NCBI RefSeq assembly: GCF_031119335.1
Contig: NZ_JAVHXT010000003.1
Location: forward strand, 326,113 to 390,112
DNA: 64,000 nucleotides
Direction: 5' to 3'
DNA from: Pedobacter sp.
Lineage (GTDB): Bacteria; Bacteroidota; Bacteroidia; Sphingobacteriales; Sphingobacteriaceae
The position numbers and the translations under genes are program-made. The notes under the pieces are model-generated. The model ran no database searches, was not told where the DNA came from, and saw only the letters and a list, made by a program, of their open reading frames with translations. This document shows, in pieces, positions 35,901 to 44,152 of this stretch. Numbering within the stretch: position 1 is the stretch's first letter; each line of letters opens with the position of its first letter.

Positions 35901-36048
35901 GAATTTAAAAGGCCGTTTAGGCTTACCTCCATTTGGATTAATTGGTATTCCATTAAGTGTTACAGGTACGCAAGAAAAACCAATTGTAAAGCTGAAACGT
36001 AATAAAGATGGTAAACTGGAAGAAACCGAAGATACGGATAGCAAGTAA
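32956..36048 (+). CDS. AsmA-family large envelope protein
   Basis: AsmA-like/DUF748-type protein with one N-terminal transmembrane helix (ILGISIASLIALLFIIPFLIP) and a long periplasmic beta-rich region. Such proteins are bridge-like lipid-transfer candidates between the inner and outer membranes. TTG 32956 gives 1030 residues starting MKKFFKIL. An upstream ATG at 32860 would add 32 residues and precede the promoter element, so it is less likely. Repeated beta-strand units (LDIGKLYKLF, GLIYTNVNFKG, LNLKGRLGLPPFGLIGIPLSVTGT) are typical, as is the conserved C-terminal LGLPPFGLIGIPL region. It is divergent from the exporter operon and appears to be a single-gene unit. Confidence 0.86.
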   Translation: MKKFFKILGISIASLIALLFIIPFLIPKTINQQITKTINQNIKGEVSFKGTGLSFFTHFPSLTLNLDEFLLKGSAPFKNDTLIYAKQMGLGINLFSLFGDQIKVDEFYLDNAKINILSDEQGHANYNVYESKDDGKKTTDTASTAIKIEGIYIKNSDLVYNDKSIPMMIDAKGVNYSGTGDLSKAIFDLKSKLSIKDADIYYAGTPYLLHKELNAKLITKINTNSLDLLFDENDIKINSLPIRFVGRFSFLKDGYDMDFKTQAKETDLQNMFTALPAEIAEKLEKTKVKGYAEIDASLIGKYIAESNTMPSLTFNMKVRDGEIKNPNAPEAIKNLFLNLQTKIPSLNPDSLDLNMDSLYFNIGNDYLASVTKIKGLKEPQIYTKTRSNIDLEKWAKVVNMDSLNIKGRLVMSVNADGKYSTKVVKSGVRKVDTVIATVPTFDAKIKLSNGYFKYASLPSPIDKINFDFVGNNVNGDYKNTKLEISNIDINAMSNYIKGYLKLQTINYITVDLGLKTAINFAEIKNFYPVKGLILNGKLAVDVTSKGSYDKAQKLFPVTNALIKLDRGYIKTAHFSEALEKIDIDAAITNKNGSLKGTLLNIKPISFEMSGQPFLLKANVSNLENVSYDIASRGTLDIGKLYKLFAVPGYQVKGLIYTNVNFKGLQSDAMAGRYGRLQNKGFMSIKDLNILTDMFPNAFIIKNGKFSFTSSALKFDEFNASYGGSDFKLNGNLNNYVNFVFDEREKLTGSFVLHSNKIVADEFMAYAGDTTASTSSSTAKGVIIIPANLNVTFAANANDVEYNGLNLKNAKGKMTINNGKLTLSQTGFDLVGAKVLMDASYQSTSPTAANFDFKLNAKEFDIAKAYKEIKLFREMATSASKVKGIVGLDYQLTGRLNDEMFPVLPSVKGGGTLTLKDVKLAGFKMMNAVSKETKRDSLTNPNLKDVVVKTTIKNNILTIERTKMKIAGFRPRFEGQVSLDGRLNLKGRLGLPPFGLIGIPLSVTGTQEKPIVKLKRNKDGKLEETEDTDSK

Positions 36049-36601
36049 TTTGTTTTTTAAACATTATGGAATTAAGAGAGATAAGGCTAAGAGCATAAAT
36101 TTCTTTGCGTGACTTTGCGAAAACTTCCAAAACCTTTGCGGTTTATTTAACGCAAAGAAATATAATCGTTTCCTGAATAATTAGGCCGAAATGCTAAAAC
36201 TTACGAAGTTTTGAAACGGCGAAGCCCTCAACTTTACCATCTAGCACAACAAAAACATCAAAGTAAACTATCGTAAGTCTAGGCATAATAACATGTTTAC
36301 GTACAGTTTTATATTCCCTAACCCGATTGAAGTCGAATTACTTTTTGTCATCCTGAACACAGTGAGGTATCTGTAAGTCCTTGCAATTCTAAAACAGATT
36401 CCTCGTTCCTCTAAATGACAAGGCGAAAACAGCGTAGAGCAAGACTACCCTAACCAATTAGCACTGGATTTGCTTTTCAAATTAAAAATCAACGAGAATA
36501 GCCAATCAACAATATAATTTAGAAGTTAAAATTTGTTAATCAGCACTGTAAACAAGTCCCCCTTTAGGGGATTTAGGGGTTTTATTTTTTACCTTTACAC
36601 C
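36049..36601. repeat. Repeat-rich gap upstream of mqnC
   Basis: No gene is supported. Contents in order: TTTCTTTGCG...CGCAAAGAAA (36,100-36,160, imperfect inverted ends); a TGTCATCCTGAACACAGTGA...CCTCGTTCCTCTAAATGACA unit (36,346-36,421, inverted TGTCAT/ATGACA and GAGG/CCTC); and a family I unit TCCCCCTTTAGGGGATTTAG (36,557-36,576) directly before mqnC. The region between 36,190 and 36,300 shows nothing recognisable. Confidence 0.5.
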
Positions 36602-37726
36602 ATGAATACAGGAGAATTACTGCAACGAGCGTTAAATTTTGACTTTTTAACTAAGGAAGAAGGTATTTTTTTATATCACAACGCAAGTACAGCCGAATTG
36701 GCTTACACAGCGAATGAGCTAAGAAAAATACAGGTGCCGAGCGGTAAGGTAACTTGGCAAATTGACCGTAATGTGAATACCACTAACGTTTGTATTGCCA
36801 ATTGTAAATTCTGTAATTTCTTTCGACGCCCAGGTCACGATGAAAGCTATATTACCGATATTGAGACTTACAAAGTTAAAATTGAGGAGACTTTCCGTTT
36901 AGGTGGCGACCAACTTTTACTGCAAGGCGGACATCATCCAGACTTAGGTTTGGAGTTTTATGCCAACTTATTTAAGCAGCTAAAAGAACTTTATCCGGAT
37001 TTAAAATTGCACGCTTTAGGCCCACCAGAAATTGCTCACGTAGCTAAAATTGAAGGCTTATCTCACACCGAAGTATTAAGGGCATTAAAAGAAGCTGGAA
37101 TGGATAGCTTGCCTGGCGCCGGTGCAGAAATTTTGAACGACCGTGTAAGAAGACTAATTTCTAAAGGTAAGTGCGGTGGACAAGAGTGGTTAGATGTAAT
37201 GCGTGCTTGTCACCAATTAGACATTACCACCTCTGCAACAATGATGTTTGGTCACGTGGAGACTATTGAAGAACGTTTTGAGCATTTGGTTTGGATACGT
37301 GAAGTGCAAAGTGAAAAACCTGCCGAAGCAAATGGTTTCTTGGCATTTATTCCTTGGCCGTTTCAGGATGATGGAACCTTATTAAAACGTTTACGTGGAA
37401 TTAGCAACAATGTAACTGGCGATGAGTATGTACGTATGATTGCGTTGAGCCGTATCATGCTCCCAAATGTAAAAAACATTCAGGCAAGTTGGTTAACGGT
37501 TGGTAAAGCGGTAGCACAATTGTGTTTACACGCTGGCGCTAATGATTTTGGTTCTATCATGATTGAAGAAAATGTGGTTTCTGCTGCTGGTGCGCCACAT
37601 CGTTTTACGGCAAACGGTATACAAACTGCCATTAAAGAAGCTGGTTTTGAGCCGCAACTACGTGGCCAAAAATATAATTACAGAGAACTGCCAGCCGAAC
37701 TAGAAGAGCAGGTGATTACTTATTAA
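36602..37726 (+). CDS. mqnC: Cyclic dehypoxanthinyl futalosine synthase (radical SAM)
   Basis: Radical SAM enzyme of the futalosine route to menaquinone; cyclises dehypoxanthinyl futalosine. 374 residues from ATG 36602. The 4Fe-4S motif CxxxCxxC is Cys64, Cys68 and Cys71 in VCIANCKFC. It follows DRNVNTTN, which fits MqnC rather than MqnE, and GAGAEILNDRVRRLIS is also MqnC-like. The open frame reaches 36533, but that upstream part is repeat DNA. Downstream, the stop codon runs straight into another family I/C repeat. Other mqn genes are not in the window; this gene is isolated. Confidence 0.9.
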   Translation: MNTGELLQRALNFDFLTKEEGIFLYHNASTAELAYTANELRKIQVPSGKVTWQIDRNVNTTNVCIANCKFCNFFRRPGHDESYITDIETYKVKIEETFRLGGDQLLLQGGHHPDLGLEFYANLFKQLKELYPDLKLHALGPPEIAHVAKIEGLSHTEVLRALKEAGMDSLPGAGAEILNDRVRRLISKGKCGGQEWLDVMRACHQLDITTSATMMFGHVETIEERFEHLVWIREVQSEKPAEANGFLAFIPWPFQDDGTLLKRLRGISNNVTGDEYVRMIALSRIMLPNVKNIQASWLTVGKAVAQLCLHAGANDFGSIMIEENVVSAAGAPHRFTANGIQTAIKEAGFEPQLRGQKYNYRELPAELEEQVITY

Positions 37727-37773
37727 CCCCTAAATCCTCCCGAAAAATCGGGACTGGCTCTAAAAGGGACTTT
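37724..37773. repeat. Family I repeat with inserted hairpin after mqnC
   Basis: AACCCCTAAATCC then CCCGAAAAATCGGG then CTCTAAAAGGGAC. It mirrors the unit upstream of mqnC and carries a small nested palindrome. It begins in the mqnC stop codon. Confidence 0.5.
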
Positions 37774-37805
37774 TATTACAAGCCTAGCAAGCGGTCTATT
37801 TTTTA

Positions 37806-37833
37806 GTGTCAGTCTGAGCTTGTCGAAGACTTA
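37806..37833. repeat. Family J half-repeat
   Basis: TGTCAGTCTGAGCTTGTCGA followed by AGACTTA. The same motif forms one arm of the inverted pair at 46,946-47,022. Confidence 0.45.
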
Positions 37834-37897
37834 GGCTTAAATACTCCGACAAATTTGCTCATAAATAAGATATAAGCGCAAATTAAAAACAGATAAA

Positions 37898-38404
37898 ATG
37901 ATGAAAAAAACCGCTTTAATTTGCTGCTTACTATTTATTTCCGTTGCTACGTTTGCGCAAAAGAATTGGGTTAAACAAAAAATAACCAATCGTTTAACGG
38001 TAGCTTTTCCAAGCGCTCCGGCAAAAACGGCAGGCACTACCTTTGCCTTAAAAGACACTACAAATACAGTTTTCACCGCGACTTATAGCTTTATTGCACA
38101 AAACTTAAAGATTGACGAAAAAGCCTTTGCCAAATTGGTTGCTACATCCGAATTTTCGGAAGAGTTTTTAAGTGGCTTGCAAACTACCTTAGCTGGCTAT
38201 AATTTGCAGGAAATAAAAATAAAGCAGCATAAAAACTATATTAGCTACACTACAGAAGGCAAAAACGAGGAAGAAAAGAAATCTATTTTCTTGAATATTA
38301 TTTTTGTAGATGGCATTTATTATAGCTTGTCTTGTGTTGTTCCTGATAGGCACAGTCTGCAGAACAAAGATATTTTCCTGAACAGCTTTCAGATTAAGAA
38401 GTAA
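37898..38404 (+). CDS. Small exported protein of unknown function
   Basis: 168 residues with a signal peptide (MMKKTALICCLLFISVATFAQ). The mature part is alpha/beta with a start NRLTVAFPSAPAKT and repeated KDTTNTVFTATYS, reminiscent of the beta-rich domains found in secreted Bacteroidota stress proteins. I cannot assign a family. It lies between mqnC and the LytTR/kinase pair on the same strand with about 130-170 base gaps, so it is probably transcribed alone. Confidence 0.65.
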   Translation: MMKKTALICCLLFISVATFAQKNWVKQKITNRLTVAFPSAPAKTAGTTFALKDTTNTVFTATYSFIAQNLKIDEKAFAKLVATSEFSEEFLSGLQTTLAGYNLQEIKIKQHKNYISYTTEGKNEEEKKSIFLNIIFVDGIYYSLSCVVPDRHSLQNKDIFLNSFQIKK

Positions 38405-38532
38405 AAGAGATAGGTTTCGCCACACGAGGTTTTAAATACCAATTTTGTAATTAAATCTGTTTATCTGTAGCTAATAACGATTATTCTTTTCCCTTTTGGT
38501 GTTATTTTTAATAAATTGAGCCAAACTAAAAC

Positions 38533-39315
38533 ATGGCAGCACTAAACACCATTATTGTTGATGATGAGGAATTTGCACGTTCTTCATTATATTTTTTACT
38601 GCAGGAAAACTGTCCTGATGTAAACATTTGTGGTATAGCAAAGTCTGTAAGCGAAGCAAGATCCTTACTACAAAGTCACGATATTGATCTGATTTTCTTG
38701 GATATTGCGATGCCCGGAGAAAATGGATTTTCGTTAATTCCACAGGCACAAGAAGCTAACTCCACTGTAATTTTTACAACTGCTTACGATCAATATGCAC
38801 TAAAAGCAATTAAAGCAAATGCACTAGACTACTTGCTAAAACCCATAGATATTGATGAATTAATTGCTGCCGTAGAAAAAGCGGTAAAGCACCAGCAATT
38901 AAACAATGCCTTGACCAGAAACTTGAGCCTTAAAAACTTGGAGGAGGACTTGAAAGAGCAAAAAGGTGTAAATAGGATCACCTTACCTAGCGGGCAAGGT
39001 TATAGATTGGTTGATGTAGATGATATTATACACATTGAGGCAGATAGCAACTACTCTATCTTCCATTTAAAGAATGCCGAAAAGATCACGGTTTCTAAAG
39101 TACTTAAAGATTACGAAGAAATTTTGCCCGAAGAACGCTTCATGAGGATACATAAATCGAGCATTGTTAACTTAAAATATGTAAAGGAATACAACAATAA
39201 AAATGGACTGATGCTATCGCTTTCGAATGGAGAAAACATTATGGTTTCGAGACGAAGAGCTAGCGATTTTTTTGAAAAGATGAAAAACTACGGACAACTA
39301 CAAAGTGAAAAATAG
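38533..39315 (+). CDS. LytTR-type response regulator
   Basis: 260 residues. Receiver domain (1-120) with the acidic pair Asp10/Asp11 in VDDEEF, phospho-acceptor Asp57 in LIFLDIAMPG, and the switch TTAYDQYALKA plus KPI. The C-terminal LytTR DNA-binding domain (about 155-250) shows DIIHIEADSNYSIFHL, RIHKSSIVNLKYV and ENIMVSRRRASDFFEKM. LytTR domains bind DNA through a beta-rich fold at direct repeats. The gene overlaps the kinase start by 11 bases, so the two are translationally coupled and form one system. Confidence 0.93.
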   Translation: MAALNTIIVDDEEFARSSLYFLLQENCPDVNICGIAKSVSEARSLLQSHDIDLIFLDIAMPGENGFSLIPQAQEANSTVIFTTAYDQYALKAIKANALDYLLKPIDIDELIAAVEKAVKHQQLNNALTRNLSLKNLEEDLKEQKGVNRITLPSGQGYRLVDVDDIIHIEADSNYSIFHLKNAEKITVSKVLKDYEEILPEERFMRIHKSSIVNLKYVKEYNNKNGLMLSLSNGENIMVSRRRASDFFEKMKNYGQLQSEK

Positions 39316-42235
39316 TTTATTCCTTATAGTAAGTTTTTATTTTTGGGTGATTTTTTGCCAAGGGACAAGCTATGCCCAAAGCGTTTATCTACCTCACTAC
39401 ACTATAAAAGATGGCTTACCAAGTAACAACTGCTACTATACTTTACAAGATCAAAAAGGCTTTATCTGGATTGCTACAGATGCCGGAGTAAGTAGATTTG
39501 ACGGTAGTGTTTTTGAAAATTTCTCGGTAGATGATGGTTTGCCCGACAATCAGATTTTGCAGCTAAGGCAAGATAGTAGGGGCAGAATTTGGTTTATGGC
39601 ACTTAACGGTCAGCTAAGCTACTTTTTGGATGGTAAGGTACACAACGAAAAAAACAATCCATCTTTAAAGGAACTAAACTTTAACGGTGTAGTAGTGTCT
39701 TTTTTGGAAGACAGCAAAGGCAGATTATGGTTTGGCACCAATAATAATGTAATTGGTCTTTGGGACGGCGGCAAAACAACCAAGATTGTTTCAAACAGCA
39801 TCACACACAAATATCAAAATGTGTTTATCTACGAAGACCAACAAAAAAATATCCGTGCAGTAAACAACTCTGCCAATTTTATTTTTTCAAACGGACATTT
39901 CATCATGTCTAAGAACAACATCTCACCCATTTCGTATAAAACAATTAACCAAACCGATAGCAATCTTTATTTTTTAAACCAACAAGGCCTAAACACTACA
40001 CGTAACGGTACAACTAGGGAAATTTTGAAACTAGACCCAAAATTGTTAGGCTCTGATATTGGTTATATTTTACTTGGAGAGAAAAAATTATGGTTCACCA
40101 ATCAGAATGGTGTTAAAGGAATAAATCTTGATGGCACTGGAGAAAAAAACTTTCTGAACGGTATCAGTGTCAACCAATCTGTACGTGACAATGAAGGAAA
40201 TTTATGGTTTACAACAAAAAATGGCATCTATAAACTACCAAAAATCAAAGATCAGCTGTATACCTTTACCAAACAAAACGGACTAACCAATGCCACGATA
40301 AAAAGTATCGTTAAAGATAAAAATAACCGCTTGTGGATGGGAAGTACCAATGGAATTATCAACATTCTCGATTTAAAAAGTAAGAAGATTGAGCAGATCA
40401 AGCTTCCCAACCCTGGCAATTACAACCTTATCAAACAGTTGGTATCCGATAAAAAAAACAACCGGATATTTTTTGCTTCCGACTACGGTTTGGGCTCTGT
40501 AAACAGCAGTTATCCTAAGGCGGCCAATTTTAAATTTCTTCGAGAAGTTAACAATCACATGTTTGTGGTAAAAAACTTCACCATAGATAGCACATCTAAA
40601 CTTACGCTTTCTTTGTCCTCTGGTGTAGTAATTATAAACGATCGGGATGAACTCGCCTTTTCCTCACTAAAATACAAGGAGCTCGAAGATTTCTTCAAAG
40701 ACCGCTCCTACCGCGTATTTTACGACAAGGAACAAAATCTGTGGTTTTCTAACCTAAGCGGACTATCAGAATTTAACCACAATAAACTCAACAAGCATTA
40801 CCAAAAATATCCAATATTAACCAAAAGGATAAACGATATACGCCAACTGGCGGATGGCAGCATGGCCATGGCAACCGACGGTTATGGCATCGTCATTTTA
40901 AGAGATGGAAAAATTACGCACATTCTTAATCACAAAAAGGGACTGAACAATAACATTATCAATAAACTTTTTGTACGTGGCCATTACCTATGGGCAATAA
41001 GCAATACGGGTATCAACAGAATTGCAATTAAAAATGGTGAAGTAAACATTAGCAATTTCGACGACGTAAGCGGCGTACTTTCTGATGATTTAAACGACCT
41101 ATATATAGACAAAGACACTGCATATTTTGCTACCAACAATGGTTTGGTTTACTTCGCATACAATCAATCGTTGCAGCATAGCGAGCCACCTAAAATCTAT
41201 ATCAATTCTATTCTAAAAAATAAGACCACATTAGACCTAAATAAACGCAGTTTCAATTTAGCTCCTAACGAACAAAATTTAACAATCAATTACAGCGCTA
41301 TTGACTTTAAAAACAGAAATATCACTTACCGGTACCGTTTAAAAAGTAATGGAAGTTGGATAGAAACCAAAAATCGTAAGTTAGAGTTATCCTCTTTAGA
41401 ACCTGGAGAGTATATTTTTGAAATCAGTGCAAAAAGTCAAAATAGCGATTGGAGCGAGCCAGCCAAAGTTAAACTAAACCTAGAGAAACGCTTTTACCAA
41501 ACTTGGTGGTTCATTGCAGCCGTTTTGGCTGTTGGCGGTTATCTCATTTATTTAATTGGCGTGAGCATCACCAAAAGACAAAAAAATAAAGAGCAAGAGC
41601 AGTTATTACTTAAAAACAAAATTCTAATGTTAGAACAACAAGCTTTACAAGCTATGATGAACCCCCATTTTGTTTTTAATGTAATGAATTCTATACAGCA
41701 TTTTATCAACACAAAAAACACCAGCTCGGCCAATAAAGTACTTACTGGCTTTGCAAGACTTATCAGGACAAATCTAGAAATATGCACACAGAGCTACATT
41801 TCTTTGGAAGAGGAAATCAATTACCTCAATTTATATCTAAGCCTAGAGAAAAACCGCTTTGGAGAGAAATTTCAGTTCGAAATCAACATCGATACAGCAA
41901 TAGATACAGATGAAACCCGTATTCCATCAATGCTTCTGCAACCATTTATCGAAAATGCAATTTGGCATGGCATTATGCCAAAAGAAGATGGTGGCAAGGT
42001 TACTATACAAATTGGTAAAAAAACTGACAATCTGCTTATTACCATTACCGACGACGGTATAGGTATAGACAACTCTTTGGCTAGCAAAAAAGATGGTCAT
42101 CAAAGCAAGGGAATGATGTTAACCAAAGAACGCATCAACCTTTTGAATAGAATTGAAGCAAAAGCTATACATCTGGATATAAAACAGAACGGAAAATCGG
42201 GCACAACTGTATCCATTACAGTACCGTTTACGTAA
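39305..42235 (+). CDS. Sensor histidine kinase with propeller sensor and Y_Y_Y domain (LytS-like kinase core)
   Basis: 976 residues, start GTG 39305 inside the end of the regulator gene. Order: signal peptide (IVSFYFWVIFCQGTSYAQ); about 14 two-component-regulator propeller repeats (for example GFIWIATDAGVSRFDG, GRLWFGTNNNV, GNLWFTTKNGIYKL, NRLWMGSTNGI); a Y_Y_Y Ig-like domain (RYRLKSNGSW, LEPGEYIFEISAKS); one transmembrane helix (WWFIAAVLAVGGYLIYLIGV, about residues 738-757); His_kinase domain with His788 in MMNPHFVFNVMNS; and a HATPase with LLQPFIENAIWHG and DDGIGI. The periplasmic propeller likely senses a polymer fragment or other surface cue; the cue is unknown because no glycan genes are beside it. 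Confidence 0.92.
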   Translation: MKNSLFLIVSFYFWVIFCQGTSYAQSVYLPHYTIKDGLPSNNCYYTLQDQKGFIWIATDAGVSRFDGSVFENFSVDDGLPDNQILQLRQDSRGRIWFMALNGQLSYFLDGKVHNEKNNPSLKELNFNGVVVSFLEDSKGRLWFGTNNNVIGLWDGGKTTKIVSNSITHKYQNVFIYEDQQKNIRAVNNSANFIFSNGHFIMSKNNISPISYKTINQTDSNLYFLNQQGLNTTRNGTTREILKLDPKLLGSDIGYILLGEKKLWFTNQNGVKGINLDGTGEKNFLNGISVNQSVRDNEGNLWFTTKNGIYKLPKIKDQLYTFTKQNGLTNATIKSIVKDKNNRLWMGSTNGIINILDLKSKKIEQIKLPNPGNYNLIKQLVSDKKNNRIFFASDYGLGSVNSSYPKAANFKFLREVNNHMFVVKNFTIDSTSKLTLSLSSGVVIINDRDELAFSSLKYKELEDFFKDRSYRVFYDKEQNLWFSNLSGLSEFNHNKLNKHYQKYPILTKRINDIRQLADGSMAMATDGYGIVILRDGKITHILNHKKGLNNNIINKLFVRGHYLWAISNTGINRIAIKNGEVNISNFDDVSGVLSDDLNDLYIDKDTAYFATNNGLVYFAYNQSLQHSEPPKIYINSILKNKTTLDLNKRSFNLAPNEQNLTINYSAIDFKNRNITYRYRLKSNGSWIETKNRKLELSSLEPGEYIFEISAKSQNSDWSEPAKVKLNLEKRFYQTWWFIAAVLAVGGYLIYLIGVSITKRQKNKEQEQLLLKNKILMLEQQALQAMMNPHFVFNVMNSIQHFINTKNTSSANKVLTGFARLIRTNLEICTQSYISLEEEINYLNLYLSLEKNRFGEKFQFEINIDTAIDTDETRIPSMLLQPFIENAIWHGIMPKEDGGKVTIQIGKKTDNLLITITDDGIGIDNSLASKKDGHQSKGMMLTKERINLLNRIEAKAIHLDIKQNGKSGTTVSITVPFT

Positions 42236-42369
42236 CAATCTACCGTTTACTCAAATATTTATACCATTCACTAAATAGGTACACCCATTCGTATTTTTTG
42301 TATTAAACTTGTTATAAGAAATTAAGCAAACATTATTTGTTTGTTCTGAGAACGTTCTTATAGGATTGA

Positions 42370-42468
42370 CAAAAGATATTATTTTAACCTAACCTAAAAG
42401 TATATCTCAATTCAGGTTTCATTTGTGTGTTAAAAGCGTCCCGATTTTCATAATTAGGACGCTTTTTT
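42370..42468 (+). ncRNA. Candidate small RNA ending at a strong terminator
   Basis: TTTG at 42,336-42,339, a 21-base spacer and TAGGATTG at 42,361-42,368 resemble a Bacteroidota promoter (one mismatch in the -7). A strong terminator stands at 42,432-42,468. The predicted transcript is about 95 bases and has no ORF. It could instead be a long 3' UTR terminator of the kinase gene. Low confidence. Confidence 0.3.
42432..42468 (+). terminator. Rho-independent terminator
   Basis: AAAAGCGTCC (42,432-42,441) pairs perfectly with GGACGCTTTT (42,457-42,466), with T residues following. It either ends the kinase mRNA, about 200 bases after the stop, or ends a separate small RNA. Confidence 0.75.
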
Positions 42469-42660
42469 ATTTTAAAAACTACCTATCACACTGATTATCA
42501 GTAGCTGAAAAATTTTTAAAAAAAATTCTCCAAAACTGGTTTTTATCCTATTTTTGGCTTCATAAAAATAAACAAACACAGCTATTTTCTATTTTAAAAA
42601 AGATTTTTGTAACTTTAAGTAGCGCATTTAACTTTCGAACTATTAAACATTTTTTGTGTA

Positions 42661-42855
42661 ATGAAAACACCGAAAAAACCTATCCAAAACAAGCCAGCTG
42701 GAAAGCCGAATTCTAAAAAAGAAGAAACGGATGAAGAATTAGATGACATCCAAGATGAAAGAAATGTAGATGAGGATGAAGATGTTTTAGACATGCCTCT
42801 GGATGATATTGACACGTTCGACAGTTATGACGACGACGATGATGATGACTATTAA
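42661..42855 (+). CDS. Small highly acidic protein
   Basis: 64 residues in two parts: a basic, Pro/Lys-rich start (MKTPKKPIQNKPAGKPNSKK) and an acidic tail of Asp and Glu ending in seven Asp and a Tyr. No domain is recognised; it is probably disordered. It is likely a real gene because it has a clean ATG, strong charge asymmetry and its own terminator 25 bases downstream. The bias could also arise from a low-complexity GAT/GAC repeat at the 3' end. Possible roles such as RNA/protein binding are speculation. Confidence 0.65.
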   Translation: MKTPKKPIQNKPAGKPNSKKEETDEELDDIQDERNVDEDEDVLDMPLDDIDTFDSYDDDDDDDY

Positions 42856-42880
42856 ACAGTAAATTCATAAAGATTACCAC

Positions 42881-42906
42881 AAAAGCCTCCAAATTCCGAG
42901 GCTTTT
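42881..42906 (+). terminator. Terminator of the small acidic protein gene
   Basis: AAAAGCCTC and GAGGCTTTT pair across an 8-base loop, followed by GTTATTTT. Confidence 0.7.
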
Positions 42907-42924
42907 GTTATTTTAGCCCTCCAC

Positions 42925-44043
42925 ATGAAAGCTATAGCAGTTAACAACACCAAAACAAGACAACAGTTTCTTAATATCGTTAATAAGTTATATCAAGGCG
43001 ATAACGCTTATATCAGACCCTTAGACCAAGATGTAGAAAAAGTATTCGATGTTAATCAAAACCCGTTTTTTAAACACGGGCAATGTATTAGGTGGATTTT
43101 GGTTGATGATCGAAATAAAGTTATCGGCAGAATTGCAGCTTTCGTAAATGAGAAAAAAGCCTATGGCTATGAAGTCCCTACAGGCGGAATTGGTTTCTTT
43201 GAATGTACAAATGACCAAGCTGCTGCCAACTTCCTTTTTGATACAGCTAAGGACTGGTTAATAGGAAAAGGTATGCAGGCCGTAGAAGGACCAATCAACT
43301 TTGGAGAGAATGATAGCTTTTGGGGCTTATTGGTAGAGGGCTTTAACTCGGCTTCTTACGGTATGAATTATCATCTACCCTATTACCATAAATTATTTAG
43401 CGACTACGGCTTTAACACTGCTTACGAACAAATCACTAATATTATAGATTTAACCATCCCATTTCCGGCACGATTTACAAAAATTGCAAACTGGGTAGCG
43501 GCTAAACCAGGTTATTCTTTTGAATATTTCAAGAAGAATAAAGCTGAAAAATACATCAACGATTTGATGGAAATATACAATGATGGATGGCAAGATTTTG
43601 AAAATTTTGTTCCTATCAAAAAAGAAGTGCTACAAGAAAGCTTTAAGCAAATGGAAGTAATAATGGACGAGAAGTTAATTTGGTTTTCTTACATAGATGG
43701 GGAACCGGCTTCATTTATCGTACTTATACCAGATGCGAACCAAATGATAAAAGACCTAAATGGAAAGCTGGGTTTATGGCAAAAGCTGAAGTTTGCTTAC
43801 AGGCGTTGGATTGGCGTAAATAGAATGAGAGCAGTGGTTATGGGGACCAAGCAGAAATTTCAAAAGCACGGCCTGGAATCTGCCTTATTTATTAAGTTAG
43901 GAGAACATGTACTGCCTAAAAATCAGTATAAAGAGCTTGAACTCTCTTGGGTGGGAGATTTTAATGATAAGATGTTGTCGTTACACGAAGCTACTGGTGC
44001 TAAGTTTGGGAAAAAACATTTGACGATGAGGAAGAGGTTTTAA
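42925..44043 (+). CDS. GNAT-like acetyltransferase, YghO-type
   Basis: 372 residues. Resembles the long GNAT-related family (YghO-like) of Bacteroidota: KVIGRIAAFVNEKK and GGIGFFECTNDQAAANFLFDTAKDWLIGKGMQAVEGPINF form an N-terminal acyltransferase-like fold, and the second half (LIWFSYIDGEPASFIVLIPD, SALFIKLGEHVL, LSWVGDFNDKMLSLHEATGAK) completes a second one. Substrate unknown. It begins 18 bases after the preceding terminator and is followed by a family A pair that lies between it and the convergent HTH gene. Confidence 0.75.
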   Translation: MKAIAVNNTKTRQQFLNIVNKLYQGDNAYIRPLDQDVEKVFDVNQNPFFKHGQCIRWILVDDRNKVIGRIAAFVNEKKAYGYEVPTGGIGFFECTNDQAAANFLFDTAKDWLIGKGMQAVEGPINFGENDSFWGLLVEGFNSASYGMNYHLPYYHKLFSDYGFNTAYEQITNIIDLTIPFPARFTKIANWVAAKPGYSFEYFKKNKAEKYINDLMEIYNDGWQDFENFVPIKKEVLQESFKQMEVIMDEKLIWFSYIDGEPASFIVLIPDANQMIKDLNGKLGLWQKLKFAYRRWIGVNRMRAVVMGTKQKFQKHGLESALFIKLGEHVLPKNQYKELELSWVGDFNDKMLSLHEATGAKFGKKHLTMRKRF

Positions 44044-44062
44044 GACAACTTTTTTATCGGCG

Positions 44063-44148
44063 GCGTCATTGCGAGGTACGAAGCAATCTCAAAGTGATAG
44101 TTGACTATACCTAATGTTGTAAGATTGCTTCGTACCTCGCAATGACGA
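44063..44148. repeat. Paired family A repeat
   Basis: CGTCATTGCGAGGTACGAAG then CAATCT on the left; AGATTGCTTCGTACCTCGCA then ATGACG on the right. The arms are perfect reverse complements over at least 26 bases, separated by about 35 bases. It lies between convergent genes. Confidence 0.7.
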
Positions 44149-44152
44149 AATA

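Larger units (their letters stand above)
42236..42660. other. Intergenic stretch with possible sRNA and promoter-like sites
   Basis: No ORF is supported. It contains the candidate sRNA unit (next entry) and an AT-rich segment 42,470-42,660 that should carry the promoter of the small acidic protein. I see no exact TAnnTTTG there; TAACTTTA near 42,612 is the nearest. Confidence 0.4.
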
